Shown in pieces: positions 1 to 5,154 of a DNA stretch of 5,154 nucleotides. Both the position numbers and the translations under genes were made by a program. How positions within the stretch are numbered: the first letter of the stretch is position 1; each line of letters opens with the position of its first letter. Origin of the DNA: Elusimicrobia bacterium CG08_land_8_20_14_0_20_44_26 (GTDB lineage Bacteria; CG03); NCBI GenBank assembly GCA_002779055.1, contig PEXM01000013.1, forward strand, positions 1 through 5,154, given 5' to 3'. The notes below the pieces were generated by a model that saw nothing but the letters and a program-made list of their open reading frames with translations, searched no databases and was not told the origin of the DNA.

Positions 1-325
1 TAAGAAAATTAGCCATTTCGTCATCGCATTTAAGCGAACCGTTCGGAACTTCCCATTCCCCCTGGCCGAAGAGAGCGACAGGTTCTCCCTGGCCGCGGTG
101 ATTCACGCCGAGAATAATTGCTTTATTCGGTATTTCCGCCGTATAAGCGTATGACTGCGTTCTTCCTGAATAGACATATCCCGCGTGCGGGACGATAATT
201 CCCCTGTATCTGCGAAGAGCGCCCACTTTCATCATTGCTTCCTCAAGCAAACCGTCAACCATTGAATTAAGTTCTTTTTTGTCTCCGGGATAAAACATAC
301 CCGCCACCACAGGTTTTCTAATCAT
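1..325 (-). CDS. Memo-family protein, stand-alone, cytoplasmic (3' end outside window)
   Basis: The first 108 residues of a Memo-family protein (AmmeMemoRadiSam system protein B type); the gene runs off the left edge. It opens with IRKPVVAGMFYP, the usual Memo N-terminus. IVPHAGYVYSG (His47) and ILGVNHRG (His76) follow, matching the positions of the first two iron-ligand histidines of human MEMO1, and then the WEVPNG segment equivalent to the family's W-x-TP-x-G. The third ligand, a cysteine, would lie outside the window. There is no signal peptide, so it is probably cytoplasmic. Memo proteins share a fold with class III extradiol dioxygenases; their bacterial role is unresolved. The ATG overlaps the end of the endonuclease V gene by 8 bases and has the best ribosome binding site in the window, GGAGG four bases upstream. 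It is the second Memo domain in the operon and is clearly diverged from the first. Family assignment is firm; function is not. Confidence 0.93.
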   Translation of the reverse strand, partial: MIRKPVVAGMFYPGDKKELNSMVDGLLEEAMMKVGALRRYRGIIVPHAGYVYSGRTQSYAYTAEIPNKAIILGVNHRGQGEPVALFGQGEWEVPNGSLKCDDEMANFL

Positions 326-1019
326 TTTCCCTCCAATTAAGGGGACGGTCTTTTGACAATTTGTCCGCCCTTCTCATCACATCCGGAATTCTGTACCTTG
401 TGAGCGTCTCCCAGACAGCGTCCATAATAAACGAAATGTCAACACCCCATCCAATTGAGAGAAAAAGCGGCTTTACAAACACTTTTGTCCGCAGACAAAC
501 GCCGAGGAGTTCACCGTCCTTTTCTTTTATAAAAGTGTATGCGCCCTTCACATTGGGCGGCTCCTCGTAAATTCCGTATAGATGACTTTTTGCGCATCCC
601 ACGGACGGCTTCTCTAAAACAACTCCCATGTGAGTTGCAAGCCCCGCGTGATGAGGATGTGCGAGCCCCTGCCCGTCAAAAATAAAAACCTGGGGTTTGC
701 TTTTCAATTTTTCAAAAGCCACAAGAAGCGCGGGCGCCTCTCTGAACGAAAGAAAAGTCGGTATGTAAGGAAACTCCGTCGCCACTTCCGCAGTCACTTC
801 TTCCACAAATTTTTTTTTGATTCTTGAATAAACGACAACCGCGGCTTTTGAAATTCCGTCTCTTCTATATGAAACATCGCAGCCCGCCACGAGGTCGCAG
901 TCGGCGTATTTAACGGCGCATTTTTGCGCAATTTCTCCTCTTATAATACGTTGTATTTCTCTACCGCGCTTTGTATCCGAAGCGTTGCAGAGCGCCTTTT
1001 TCGCCGCATCAATTTTCAT
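318..1019 (-). CDS. nfi: Endonuclease V (deoxyinosine 3'-endonuclease)
   Basis: A 233-residue protein, close to the family's usual 220-235. Endonuclease V nicks DNA, and in some species RNA, one phosphodiester 3' of inosine, starting repair of deaminated adenine. Visible motifs: AGCDVSY with catalytic Asp48; PYIP wedge (84-87); LSFRE with Glu94; FIFDGQGLAHP with metal-binding Asp115; VGCAKS with Lys144; and a C-terminal YRIPD segment. The acidic residues are all present. One oddity is that the GHR motif after PLF (GHRVS in E. coli Nfi, aligned without gaps) reads GWGVD, with Trp191 in place of His. I chose the ATG at 1019 because AGGA lies five bases upstream; the open frame begins further back only at a TTG (1052) that would deepen the overlap to 44 bases. 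It overlaps the radical SAM gene by 11 bases and the next Memo gene by 8, indicating translational coupling. Confidence 0.95.
   Translation of the reverse strand: MKIDAAKKALCNASDTKRGREIQRIIRGEIAQKCAVKYADCDLVAGCDVSYRRDGISKAAVVVYSRIKKKFVEEVTAEVATEFPYIPTFLSFREAPALLVAFEKLKSKPQVFIFDGQGLAHPHHAGLATHMGVVLEKPSVGCAKSHLYGIYEEPPNVKGAYTFIKEKDGELLGVCLRTKVFVKPLFLSIGWGVDISFIMDAVWETLTRYRIPDVMRRADKLSKDRPLNWREND
330..334 (-). promoter_or_regulatory. Ribosome binding site of the stand-alone Memo gene
   Basis: GGAGG on the minus strand, four bases before the ATG at 323-325. It lies within the last codons of endonuclease V. It is the strongest Shine-Dalgarno match in the window and decides the start of the downstream Memo gene. 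It suggests that this Memo is translated well on its own account, while most other genes here have weak sites and probably rely on coupling. Confidence 0.8.
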
Positions 1020-1956
1020 CAAATTCCTGCAAAAAGCCCTTTGTAAAACCAAGTTTTACGGCATAATCTAAAACTTCGTCATATTCTTTTTTGAGGAGCC
1101 GGCGGCCAATGATAGGATGTCCCACGGCTTTATAACAGGGATGATACTGACTCATAATGCTGATATAAACATTACCCAAATTTTCTAAAATCCATTTTAA
1201 AATAAGTTTTGAATTAAGAATTTCGCCCGGAAGCACAAGATGCCTCACAATCAAACCCCTCAACGCAATGCCTTCTTCGAGCACAACGTCGCCTGCCTGC
1301 CTTTTCATTTCAAGAAGAGCGGCTTTACTGATTTTATCATAATTGCTGACTTCGCAATATTTCCGGGATATTTCCGCATTTGCAAATTTCATATCCGGCA
1401 AATATATATCCACGAGCCCTTCAAAGGTCTTGAGCGTTTTAACGCTGTCGTAGCCGGAAGTGTTATAGACAACCGGTATTTTCAAGCCCTTCTTTTTCGC
1501 GCCGAGGAGGGCTTCCCTGATGTCGGAGGCAAAATGACTGGGAGAGACAAGATTGATATTGTGAGCGCCGCGCTCTTGAAGTTCTAACATAATCAGTATG
1601 AGTTCCGCGGGCGTTATATCCCTGCCGTTTCCCATATGGCTTATCGGATAGTTCTGACAGAATATGCATTTAAGAGAACAGCCCGAAAAAAATATTGTCC
1701 CTGAACCGGCTCTTCCTGAAATAGGCGGTTCCTCGCCGTAATGAAGATTGTGGGAGGCGATGCGAAGACCACCGGAAGAACACAAGCCTTTCTCATTCGG
1801 CCGCAGAGCGAGACATTCTCTCGGGCACTGACGACAGCCGGGCGCCTGGACCCTCTTAGAAATTTTTGTTGTTAGTGTAGCGGTCGGATTTATCTCTTCC
1901 CGTAAGGGTATCCGACCATTTCTAACGGGGCTTGATGCAAAATTCCGGCCTTCCAA
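1009..1956 (-). CDS. PflX-type radical SAM protein (COG1313)
   Basis: A 315-residue radical SAM protein. The SAM-cluster motif is CSLKCIFC (Cys93, Cys97, Cys100), preceded by SGTIFFSGC and followed by QNYPIS, then GAHNINLVSPSH, the DIYLPDMK strand, LVLPGE and VYISIMSQYHP. This order is typical of the PflX group, related to pyruvate formate-lyase activating enzymes but of unknown substrate. Upstream lies a second cysteine set, CRQCPREC then C (41, 44, 48, 59), normal for PflX and possibly binding a further metal or cluster. It differs from the usual AmmeMemoRadiSam radical SAM family, which lacks the SGTIFFSGC-type core. The start is a TTG, because no ATG or GTG occurs in frame before the first cysteines; GGAG lies ten bases upstream, a rather long spacing. 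The first 35 or so residues are unlike the PflX N-termini I know. It follows the small lipoprotein gene by four bases. Confidence 0.9.
   Translation of the reverse strand: MEGRNFASSPVRNGRIPLREEINPTATLTTKISKRVQAPGCRQCPRECLALRPNEKGLCSSGGLRIASHNLHYGEEPPISGRAGSGTIFFSGCSLKCIFCQNYPISHMGNGRDITPAELILIMLELQERGAHNINLVSPSHFASDIREALLGAKKKGLKIPVVYNTSGYDSVKTLKTFEGLVDIYLPDMKFANAEISRKYCEVSNYDKISKAALLEMKRQAGDVVLEEGIALRGLIVRHLVLPGEILNSKLILKWILENLGNVYISIMSQYHPCYKAVGHPIIGRRLLKKEYDEVLDYAVKLGFTKGFLQEFDEN
1025..1028 (-). promoter_or_regulatory. Ribosome binding site deciding the endonuclease V start
   Basis: AGGA on the minus strand, five bases before the ATG at 1017-1019, inside the final codons of the radical SAM gene. 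It supports that ATG over the upstream in-frame TTG at 1052. Confidence 0.6.
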
Positions 1957-1960
1957 GTTT

Positions 1961-2242
1961 TCAGGGCTCCAGAGAGCATGCCTTCTTTATTTTTTCCACC
2001 TCGTCGTCAATTTTTCCCGCAAATTCTTCCGGCATCTCCTGCGACTGGCTGCTTATCGTCTCAAGAATAAGTTTTTTTATCGTATCGTTCCACGAGAGAC
2101 CTTTTTCCGCATAAACTTCTCTGACTACATTTTCGTCAATGTGAAAAAAAGCCGCCACGCGGCCTGCTTCCTCGTCCGTGTAACGGAATGTCCGCGCGCA
2201 TGAAGAAAAAATCAATAATGTAAGAATGAGAGAAAATTTCAT
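1961..2242 (-). CDS. Small putative lipoprotein, unknown function
   Basis: A 93-residue protein I do not recognise. Residues 1-14 form a short lipoprotein-type signal peptide: one Lys, a Leu/Ile-rich core, then FSSC with Cys15 as the expected lipidated residue. The -3 position is Phe, not ideal for a lipobox, so lipidation is likely but not certain. The mature part is charged and looks helical: a central block (about 26-62) reading AGRVAAFFHIDENVVREVY then GLSWNDTIKKLIL, and a Lys/Glu-rich tail (70-88). A second Cys is at 89. The ATG overlaps the stop of the Memo-AMMECR1 gene as ATGA, with AGGA immediately before it, so it is probably translationally coupled. Because both it and the upstream protein carry export signals, they may act in the same compartment; this is inference from adjacency. 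Confidence 0.75.
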   Translation of the reverse strand: MKFSLILTLLIFSSCARTFRYTDEEAGRVAAFFHIDENVVREVYAEKGLSWNDTIKKLILETISSQSQEMPEEFAGKIDDEVEKIKKACSLEP

Positions 2243-3714
2243 TTCCTGTAATCTTTCTCGGAAAAAACCGTCGCCTGAAATATATAAATTTCCGTATCTT
2301 CATCTTTCCACGCATCCTTCGGAAGACCCGCTTTGTGCATACAAAGCGAATCCAAAAACTCCTCTTTGCTCCAGCCGGTTTCCGTTGCGACCTGCGGCAG
2401 ATAAACGCCCTGTTTGAAACCTTTTTTAATAATAACGCCGTCCCTGCCGAGAACAATATCCTCGGGTCTGGCTTTTTTCAAAGGGGAAAGAACGGATATC
2501 TCTATTTTAATCTTGCTGAGTTCATCCTTTGTAACCGGCGGAAAACGCGGGTCTCTTGTAGAGGACTCAATTGCCATTGCTCGCACCGTCTCCCACAAGG
2601 GCTTTGAACCGACGATATTTCCGATACAGCCCCGCAGACGTTCGTCCATATTAAGCGTCACAAAGGCGCCCTGTATTTCTTTTAATCTATCTGATTGTAT
2701 GTCAAAATCCGGCACCTTGTCCTGTCTTATGTAAAAATCAATTGTTTTGCGCGCAATTTTCAAAAGCTCTTTTTTTTCATTATCGTCAAGCACCTCAACC
2801 TCCTTCTTGTAAAAACACACGGCGCCGTAACCGACGACGCGTGATTTATTTCCCGAAGTATCGCCGGAATTCGCGTATTTAAGAATTTTTACGGAATCCG
2901 CTCCGGCGAGCCGCGAGGCCTTCATTACGGCAAGAACCGCCCGGTCCCCGCACAACTGCACTTCATTTTTCCGCAACGCCGATTCAAGGCCCTCAATATT
3001 AAAATTCTCAATATATTCCAGACACGCGCCGTCCATCTTATTTGCATCCTCATAAGTAAAATAATGACTCATATCGGACGATGCGGCAAAAAGCATGCCT
3101 TCCCTGTAAAGAGAAGCAAGTTTCTCGCCCAGCGGCCGCCATGACTCGTAATCCTGACCCGTTATGACGGGAACAATTGAAAAACCGGACAGAGCCGCCT
3201 GAAAATAAGGAAGTATCACTTCAAGCGAATGTTCTTCCGTATGAGGCGCATTGTTGAACGATGCGGATTCAATGCCGCAGACAAGCGACGCTATTTTTTT
3301 GTCTTCCGGCACGATGCCATAAGGCGTCTCCCATCCGTCGTAATCTCCAACGGCGACGCCGGCGAAACCGATTTTGTGAGAAGGACCCACAAGCACGATT
3401 TCTGAAATATCCATTCCTTTAATAAGACCTGTTATATATGCTCCCACGGGCGCTGCGTAAACCCAGCCGGCGTGGGGAACGATAACTCCGAGCACAGTGC
3501 CGTTAACCGCGGTTGAAGATGATTTTTCTATGTAGCCCTGCAGAAAAGCGCTTATTTCGGCAGCGCTCGCGGGATACCATGAACCTTTATAAACCGATTT
3601 TCTGATTTTATTATTCTTATTTGAAGCCGCGCAGCCGAAACAAATCACAATCAGACATAAAAAAAAAATGGGGACGGAGTTAATTAATTTACCAATTTTT
3701 CTAAAATTCCCCAT
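2239..3714 (-). CDS. Exported lipoprotein: Memo domain fused to AMMECR1 domain
   Basis: A 491-residue fusion of AmmeMemoRadiSam proteins B and A. Residues 1-28 are an export signal: basic start (MGNFRKIGK), hydrophobic core (about 14-27), then FGC with Cys28 as probable lipid anchor, followed by a hydrophilic linker. Memo domain, about 37-303: VYKGSWYP, VPHAGWVYA (His81), GPSHKIGFAG (His113), HTEEHSLEVILPY (158-170), SSDMSHY (Asp214, His217) and VQLCGDRAV (Cys255). His81, His113 and Cys255 match the MEMO1 iron ligands, so the site looks intact. AMMECR1 domain, about 311-488: the hallmark LRGCIG (360-365), STRDPRFPPVT, IEISVLSP, KQGVYLPQVATETGW. Biochemical function is unresolved for both domains; AMMECR1 is often cytosolic, so an export signal is unusual. 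The ATG lies four bases after the transketolase stop with no clear Shine-Dalgarno site and sits inside a hairpin (see separate entry). The next gene overlaps by four bases. Confidence 0.93.
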   Translation of the reverse strand: MGNFRKIGKLINSVPIFFLCLIVICFGCAASNKNNKIRKSVYKGSWYPASAAEISAFLQGYIEKSSSTAVNGTVLGVIVPHAGWVYAAPVGAYITGLIKGMDISEIVLVGPSHKIGFAGVAVGDYDGWETPYGIVPEDKKIASLVCGIESASFNNAPHTEEHSLEVILPYFQAALSGFSIVPVITGQDYESWRPLGEKLASLYREGMLFAASSDMSHYFTYEDANKMDGACLEYIENFNIEGLESALRKNEVQLCGDRAVLAVMKASRLAGADSVKILKYANSGDTSGNKSRVVGYGAVCFYKKEVEVLDDNEKKELLKIARKTIDFYIRQDKVPDFDIQSDRLKEIQGAFVTLNMDERLRGCIGNIVGSKPLWETVRAMAIESSTRDPRFPPVTKDELSKIKIEISVLSPLKKARPEDIVLGRDGVIIKKGFKQGVYLPQVATETGWSKEEFLDSLCMHKAGLPKDAWKDEDTEIYIFQATVFSEKDYRK

Positions 3715-3715
3715 T
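3659..3715 (-). promoter_or_regulatory. Terminator-like hairpin spanning the start codon of the Memo-AMMECR1 gene
   Basis: On the minus-strand transcript, AAUGGGGA (3715-3708) can pair perfectly with UCCCCAUU (3674-3667), an 8-bp stem closing a 33-base loop and followed at once by a run of ten U (3668-3659, two of which are also in the stem). The loop has its own small stem, AAUUUU with AAAAUU. The AUG of the lipoprotein gene is inside the 5' arm. The shape resembles an intrinsic terminator or attenuator just after the transketolase stop codon, or a structure that hides the start codon. The large loop makes a strong terminator doubtful. Seen in sequence; function is inferred. Confidence 0.4.
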
Positions 3716-3718
3716 ATT

Positions 3719-4693
3719 TTACTTTTTTCTTGAAATCACTTTTTTTACCGATTTTATAACATCAATATAAGTTACGTTAAATGCGTGCATAAGTTCGCGG
3801 GCAGTGCCCGATTCCCCGAATCTATCGTGAACCCCCACAAATTCCATAGGCACGGGTCTTTCCGCAACGACGACCTCCGCCACGGCCGAACCCATTCCGC
3901 CCATTATCTGCGCTTCTTCGGCGGTAACGATTGCGCCCGTTTTTGCCGCAAAAACTATACCTTCTCTGTCTATCGGTTTAATCGTTGAAAGATTATAAAC
4001 GGCCGCTTCTATTCCTTCTTTTGAGAGAAGTTCCGCCGCCTTCAGAGAATCATAAACCATGGGACCGCAGGCGATTATTGAAACATCCCCGCCTTCCCTG
4101 TACATCGCAATTTTGCCGAATTCAAACGGGGTGGCAGAGTCGCTTATAACCGGCACCGGTTCTCTTCCGAACCTTATATAAACGGGTCCGAAATTTTCCG
4201 CGGCCCAGAGAGTCGCTTTTTCCGTTTCCTGTGCATCGCTCGGAACAATAACTCTCATATTCGGTATGCATCTCATTATGGCGATTTCCTCAAGGGACTG
4301 ATGAGTCGCCCCGTCGGGCCCGACGGAAATGCCGCCGTGGGCGCCGCCGATTTTCACGTTTGCCTGGCCGTAGCAGATTGATGTCCTTATCTGGTCCCAG
4401 CATCTTCCCGAGGCAAAAACGCCGTAAGTTGAATAAAATGGGATTTTCCCCGCAAGAGCCAAACCACAGGCCGTCGCCGCGATATTCTGCTCTGCGATTC
4501 CGATTGAAAAAAATCTATCGGGAAATTTTTCTTTAAACAACGACACTTTTGTGGAAGATGTAATATCACCGCCGAGAGCAACAACGTCGGTATTCTTTTC
4601 GCCCGCTTTTACAAGACCTCTTGCATAACCCTCCCGTGTCGACTCCATTTTCGGTTTGTTAAAATCTATTTTCGGCAAATGTATTTTTTCCAT
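3719..4693 (-). CDS. Transketolase, C-terminal subunit
   Basis: A 324-residue second subunit of a split transketolase, carrying the pyrimidine-binding and C-terminal domains. With the N-terminal subunit it would transfer two-carbon ketol units between sugar phosphates in the non-oxidative pentose phosphate pathway, in the cytoplasm. Visible: SIGIAEQN with Glu68, the glutamate that activates thiamine diphosphate; FYSTYGVFASGR; GAHGGISVGPDGATHQSLEEIA with His131; the VIVPSDA strand; and a C-terminal domain with TIKPID, the VTAEE segment (257-260) and FGESG. Length matches known two-gene forms in archaea and many bacteria. The related 1-deoxyxylulose-5-phosphate synthase is a single longer chain, and pyruvate dehydrogenase beta subunits differ in the GAHGG-to-HQSLEE stretch. 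The ATG is 13 bases after the N-subunit stop with no good Shine-Dalgarno site, suggesting translational coupling and equal subunit amounts. Confidence 0.96.
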   Translation of the reverse strand: MEKIHLPKIDFNKPKMESTREGYARGLVKAGEKNTDVVALGGDITSSTKVSLFKEKFPDRFFSIGIAEQNIAATACGLALAGKIPFYSTYGVFASGRCWDQIRTSICYGQANVKIGGAHGGISVGPDGATHQSLEEIAIMRCIPNMRVIVPSDAQETEKATLWAAENFGPVYIRFGREPVPVISDSATPFEFGKIAMYREGGDVSIIACGPMVYDSLKAAELLSKEGIEAAVYNLSTIKPIDREGIVFAAKTGAIVTAEEAQIMGGMGSAVAEVVVAERPVPMEFVGVHDRFGESGTARELMHAFNVTYIDVIKSVKKVISRKK

Positions 4694-4706
4694 CTTGTTT
4701 ATTATA

Positions 4707-5154
4707 CTATCTCTGAGCGGACTCCCACGCTCTTTCTTTTTCGTCCAGTTCCTTCAGAGCTGCCGCTGCCTGTTCTTTGCTGGGCGCCACCCCGTGCCAG
4801 CCGGCGACATTTTCCATGAATGAAACGCCTTTGCCTTTAATGGTATTCGCTATTATAACGCTCGGACCTTTTGTAAATTTCCTTGCGTTCCCAAATGCCT
4901 CAACAATATCCTTCATTGAGTGGCCGTCTATTTCAATGACATTCCAGCCGAACGACCGCCATTTGTCGCCGACAGGAGAAATATCCATCACATCCTCGGT
5001 TTTCCCGTCTATCTGCAGACCGTTTTTGTCCACGATTCCGCAGAGATTTGAGAGTTTGTAATGAGCGGAAGACATTGCGGCTTCCCAGATATTGCCCTCG
5101 TCAAGTTCCCCGTCGCCCATAAGACAGTAGACCCTGTTCGGTTTTTTATCAAGT
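4707..5154 (-). CDS. Transketolase, N-terminal subunit (5' end outside window)
   Basis: The C-terminal 148 residues of the thiamine-diphosphate-binding subunit; roughly 120-130 residues lie beyond the right edge. The frame is open to the edge (codons from 5153), so the Met at 5118-5120 is internal, not the start. The thiamine diphosphate/Mg motif is plain: MGDGELDEGNIWEAAM, then about 15 residues on IVDKNGLQIDG, with Asp of GDG and Asn of DKNG as metal ligands. Then come WRSFGWNVIEIDGH and VIIANTIKGKGVSFMENVAGWHG, a conserved transketolase stretch. The chain ends soon afterwards with a Lys/Glu-rich helix, as expected for a stand-alone N subunit, and the C subunit follows 13 bases later with its own start. 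This is the most upstream gene visible; the promoter must be outside the window. Confidence 0.96.
   Translation of the reverse strand, partial: LDKKPNRVYCLMGDGELDEGNIWEAAMSSAHYKLSNLCGIVDKNGLQIDGKTEDVMDISPVGDKWRSFGWNVIEIDGHSMKDIVEAFGNARKFTKGPSVIIANTIKGKGVSFMENVAGWHGVAPSKEQAAAALKELDEKERAWESAQR

Noticed and set aside
350..364. Small inverted repeat GACAA-T-TTGTC near the end of endonuclease V
   Set aside because: Arms of only five bases, within conserved coding sequence, with no U run; unlikely to be an operator or terminator.
361..827. Plus-strand open frames inside endonuclease V, and similar antisense frames elsewhere (for example 1240-1587, 2226-2734, 3785-3988, 4777-5061)
   Set aside because: All lie opposite strongly supported genes, have no recognisable motifs and no convincing ribosome binding sites; they are antisense shadows.
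1020..1052. Longer endonuclease V starting at the TTG at 1052
   Set aside because: The ATG at 1019 has AGGA at good spacing and fits the family's length; the extension has no family-like sequence and would overlap the radical SAM gene by 44 bases.
2136..2456. Minus-strand 106-codon frame across the Memo-AMMECR1/lipoprotein junction
   Set aside because: It overlaps two better supported genes in another frame and its translation is Arg/Phe-rich without domain motifs.
4701..4706. TATAAT on the minus strand between the two transketolase genes, a possible -10 box
   Set aside because: No TTGACA-like element lies about 17 bases upstream, and it is only seven bases from the ATG in a 13-base gap. 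Chance in AT-rich sequence is more likely.
4694..4706. Split transketolase read as a frameshifted or broken single gene
   Set aside because: Each part has a sensible terminus, the second begins with its own ATG, and the two lengths match known two-subunit transketolases.

Overview
The window is one compact run of seven genes, all read on the minus strand, so transcription goes from high to low coordinates. The genes overlap by 4-11 bases or are separated by 4-13 bases. No promoter is visible, and the run continues past both edges, so this is the middle of a longer operon. In order of transcription: transketolase N-terminal subunit (5' end outside the window), transketolase C-terminal subunit, an exported lipoprotein fusing a Memo domain to an AMMECR1 domain, a small unrecognised lipoprotein, a PflX-type (COG1313) radical SAM protein, endonuclease V, and a second stand-alone Memo protein (3' end outside the window).

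The organism is probably a Gram-negative or deep-branching bacterium: there are two signal peptides of lipoprotein type, intermediate base composition, a transketolase split into two subunits, and an anaerobe-style radical SAM protein with extra cysteines. An uncultured candidate phylum would fit, but nothing in the window fixes the lineage.

The two transketolase genes together encode one complete thiamine-diphosphate enzyme of the non-oxidative pentose phosphate pathway. The middle and end of the operon resemble the AmmeMemoRadiSam grouping (AMMECR1 + Memo + radical SAM proteins, function unresolved), but in a rearranged form. The Memo and AMMECR1 domains are fused and carry an export signal, the radical SAM protein looks like PflX rather than the usual partner family, and a second, apparently cytoplasmic Memo closes the visible operon. 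Endonuclease V, a repair enzyme for deaminated purines, lies between the radical SAM gene and the second Memo gene and overlaps both.

The main points to follow up are this altered AmmeMemoRadiSam arrangement, a terminator-like hairpin that contains the start codon of the exported fusion protein, and an endonuclease V in which the usual Gly-His-Arg motif reads Gly-Trp-Gly. There is no gene-free stretch longer than about 13 bases, and no RNA gene, CRISPR array or mobile element was found.
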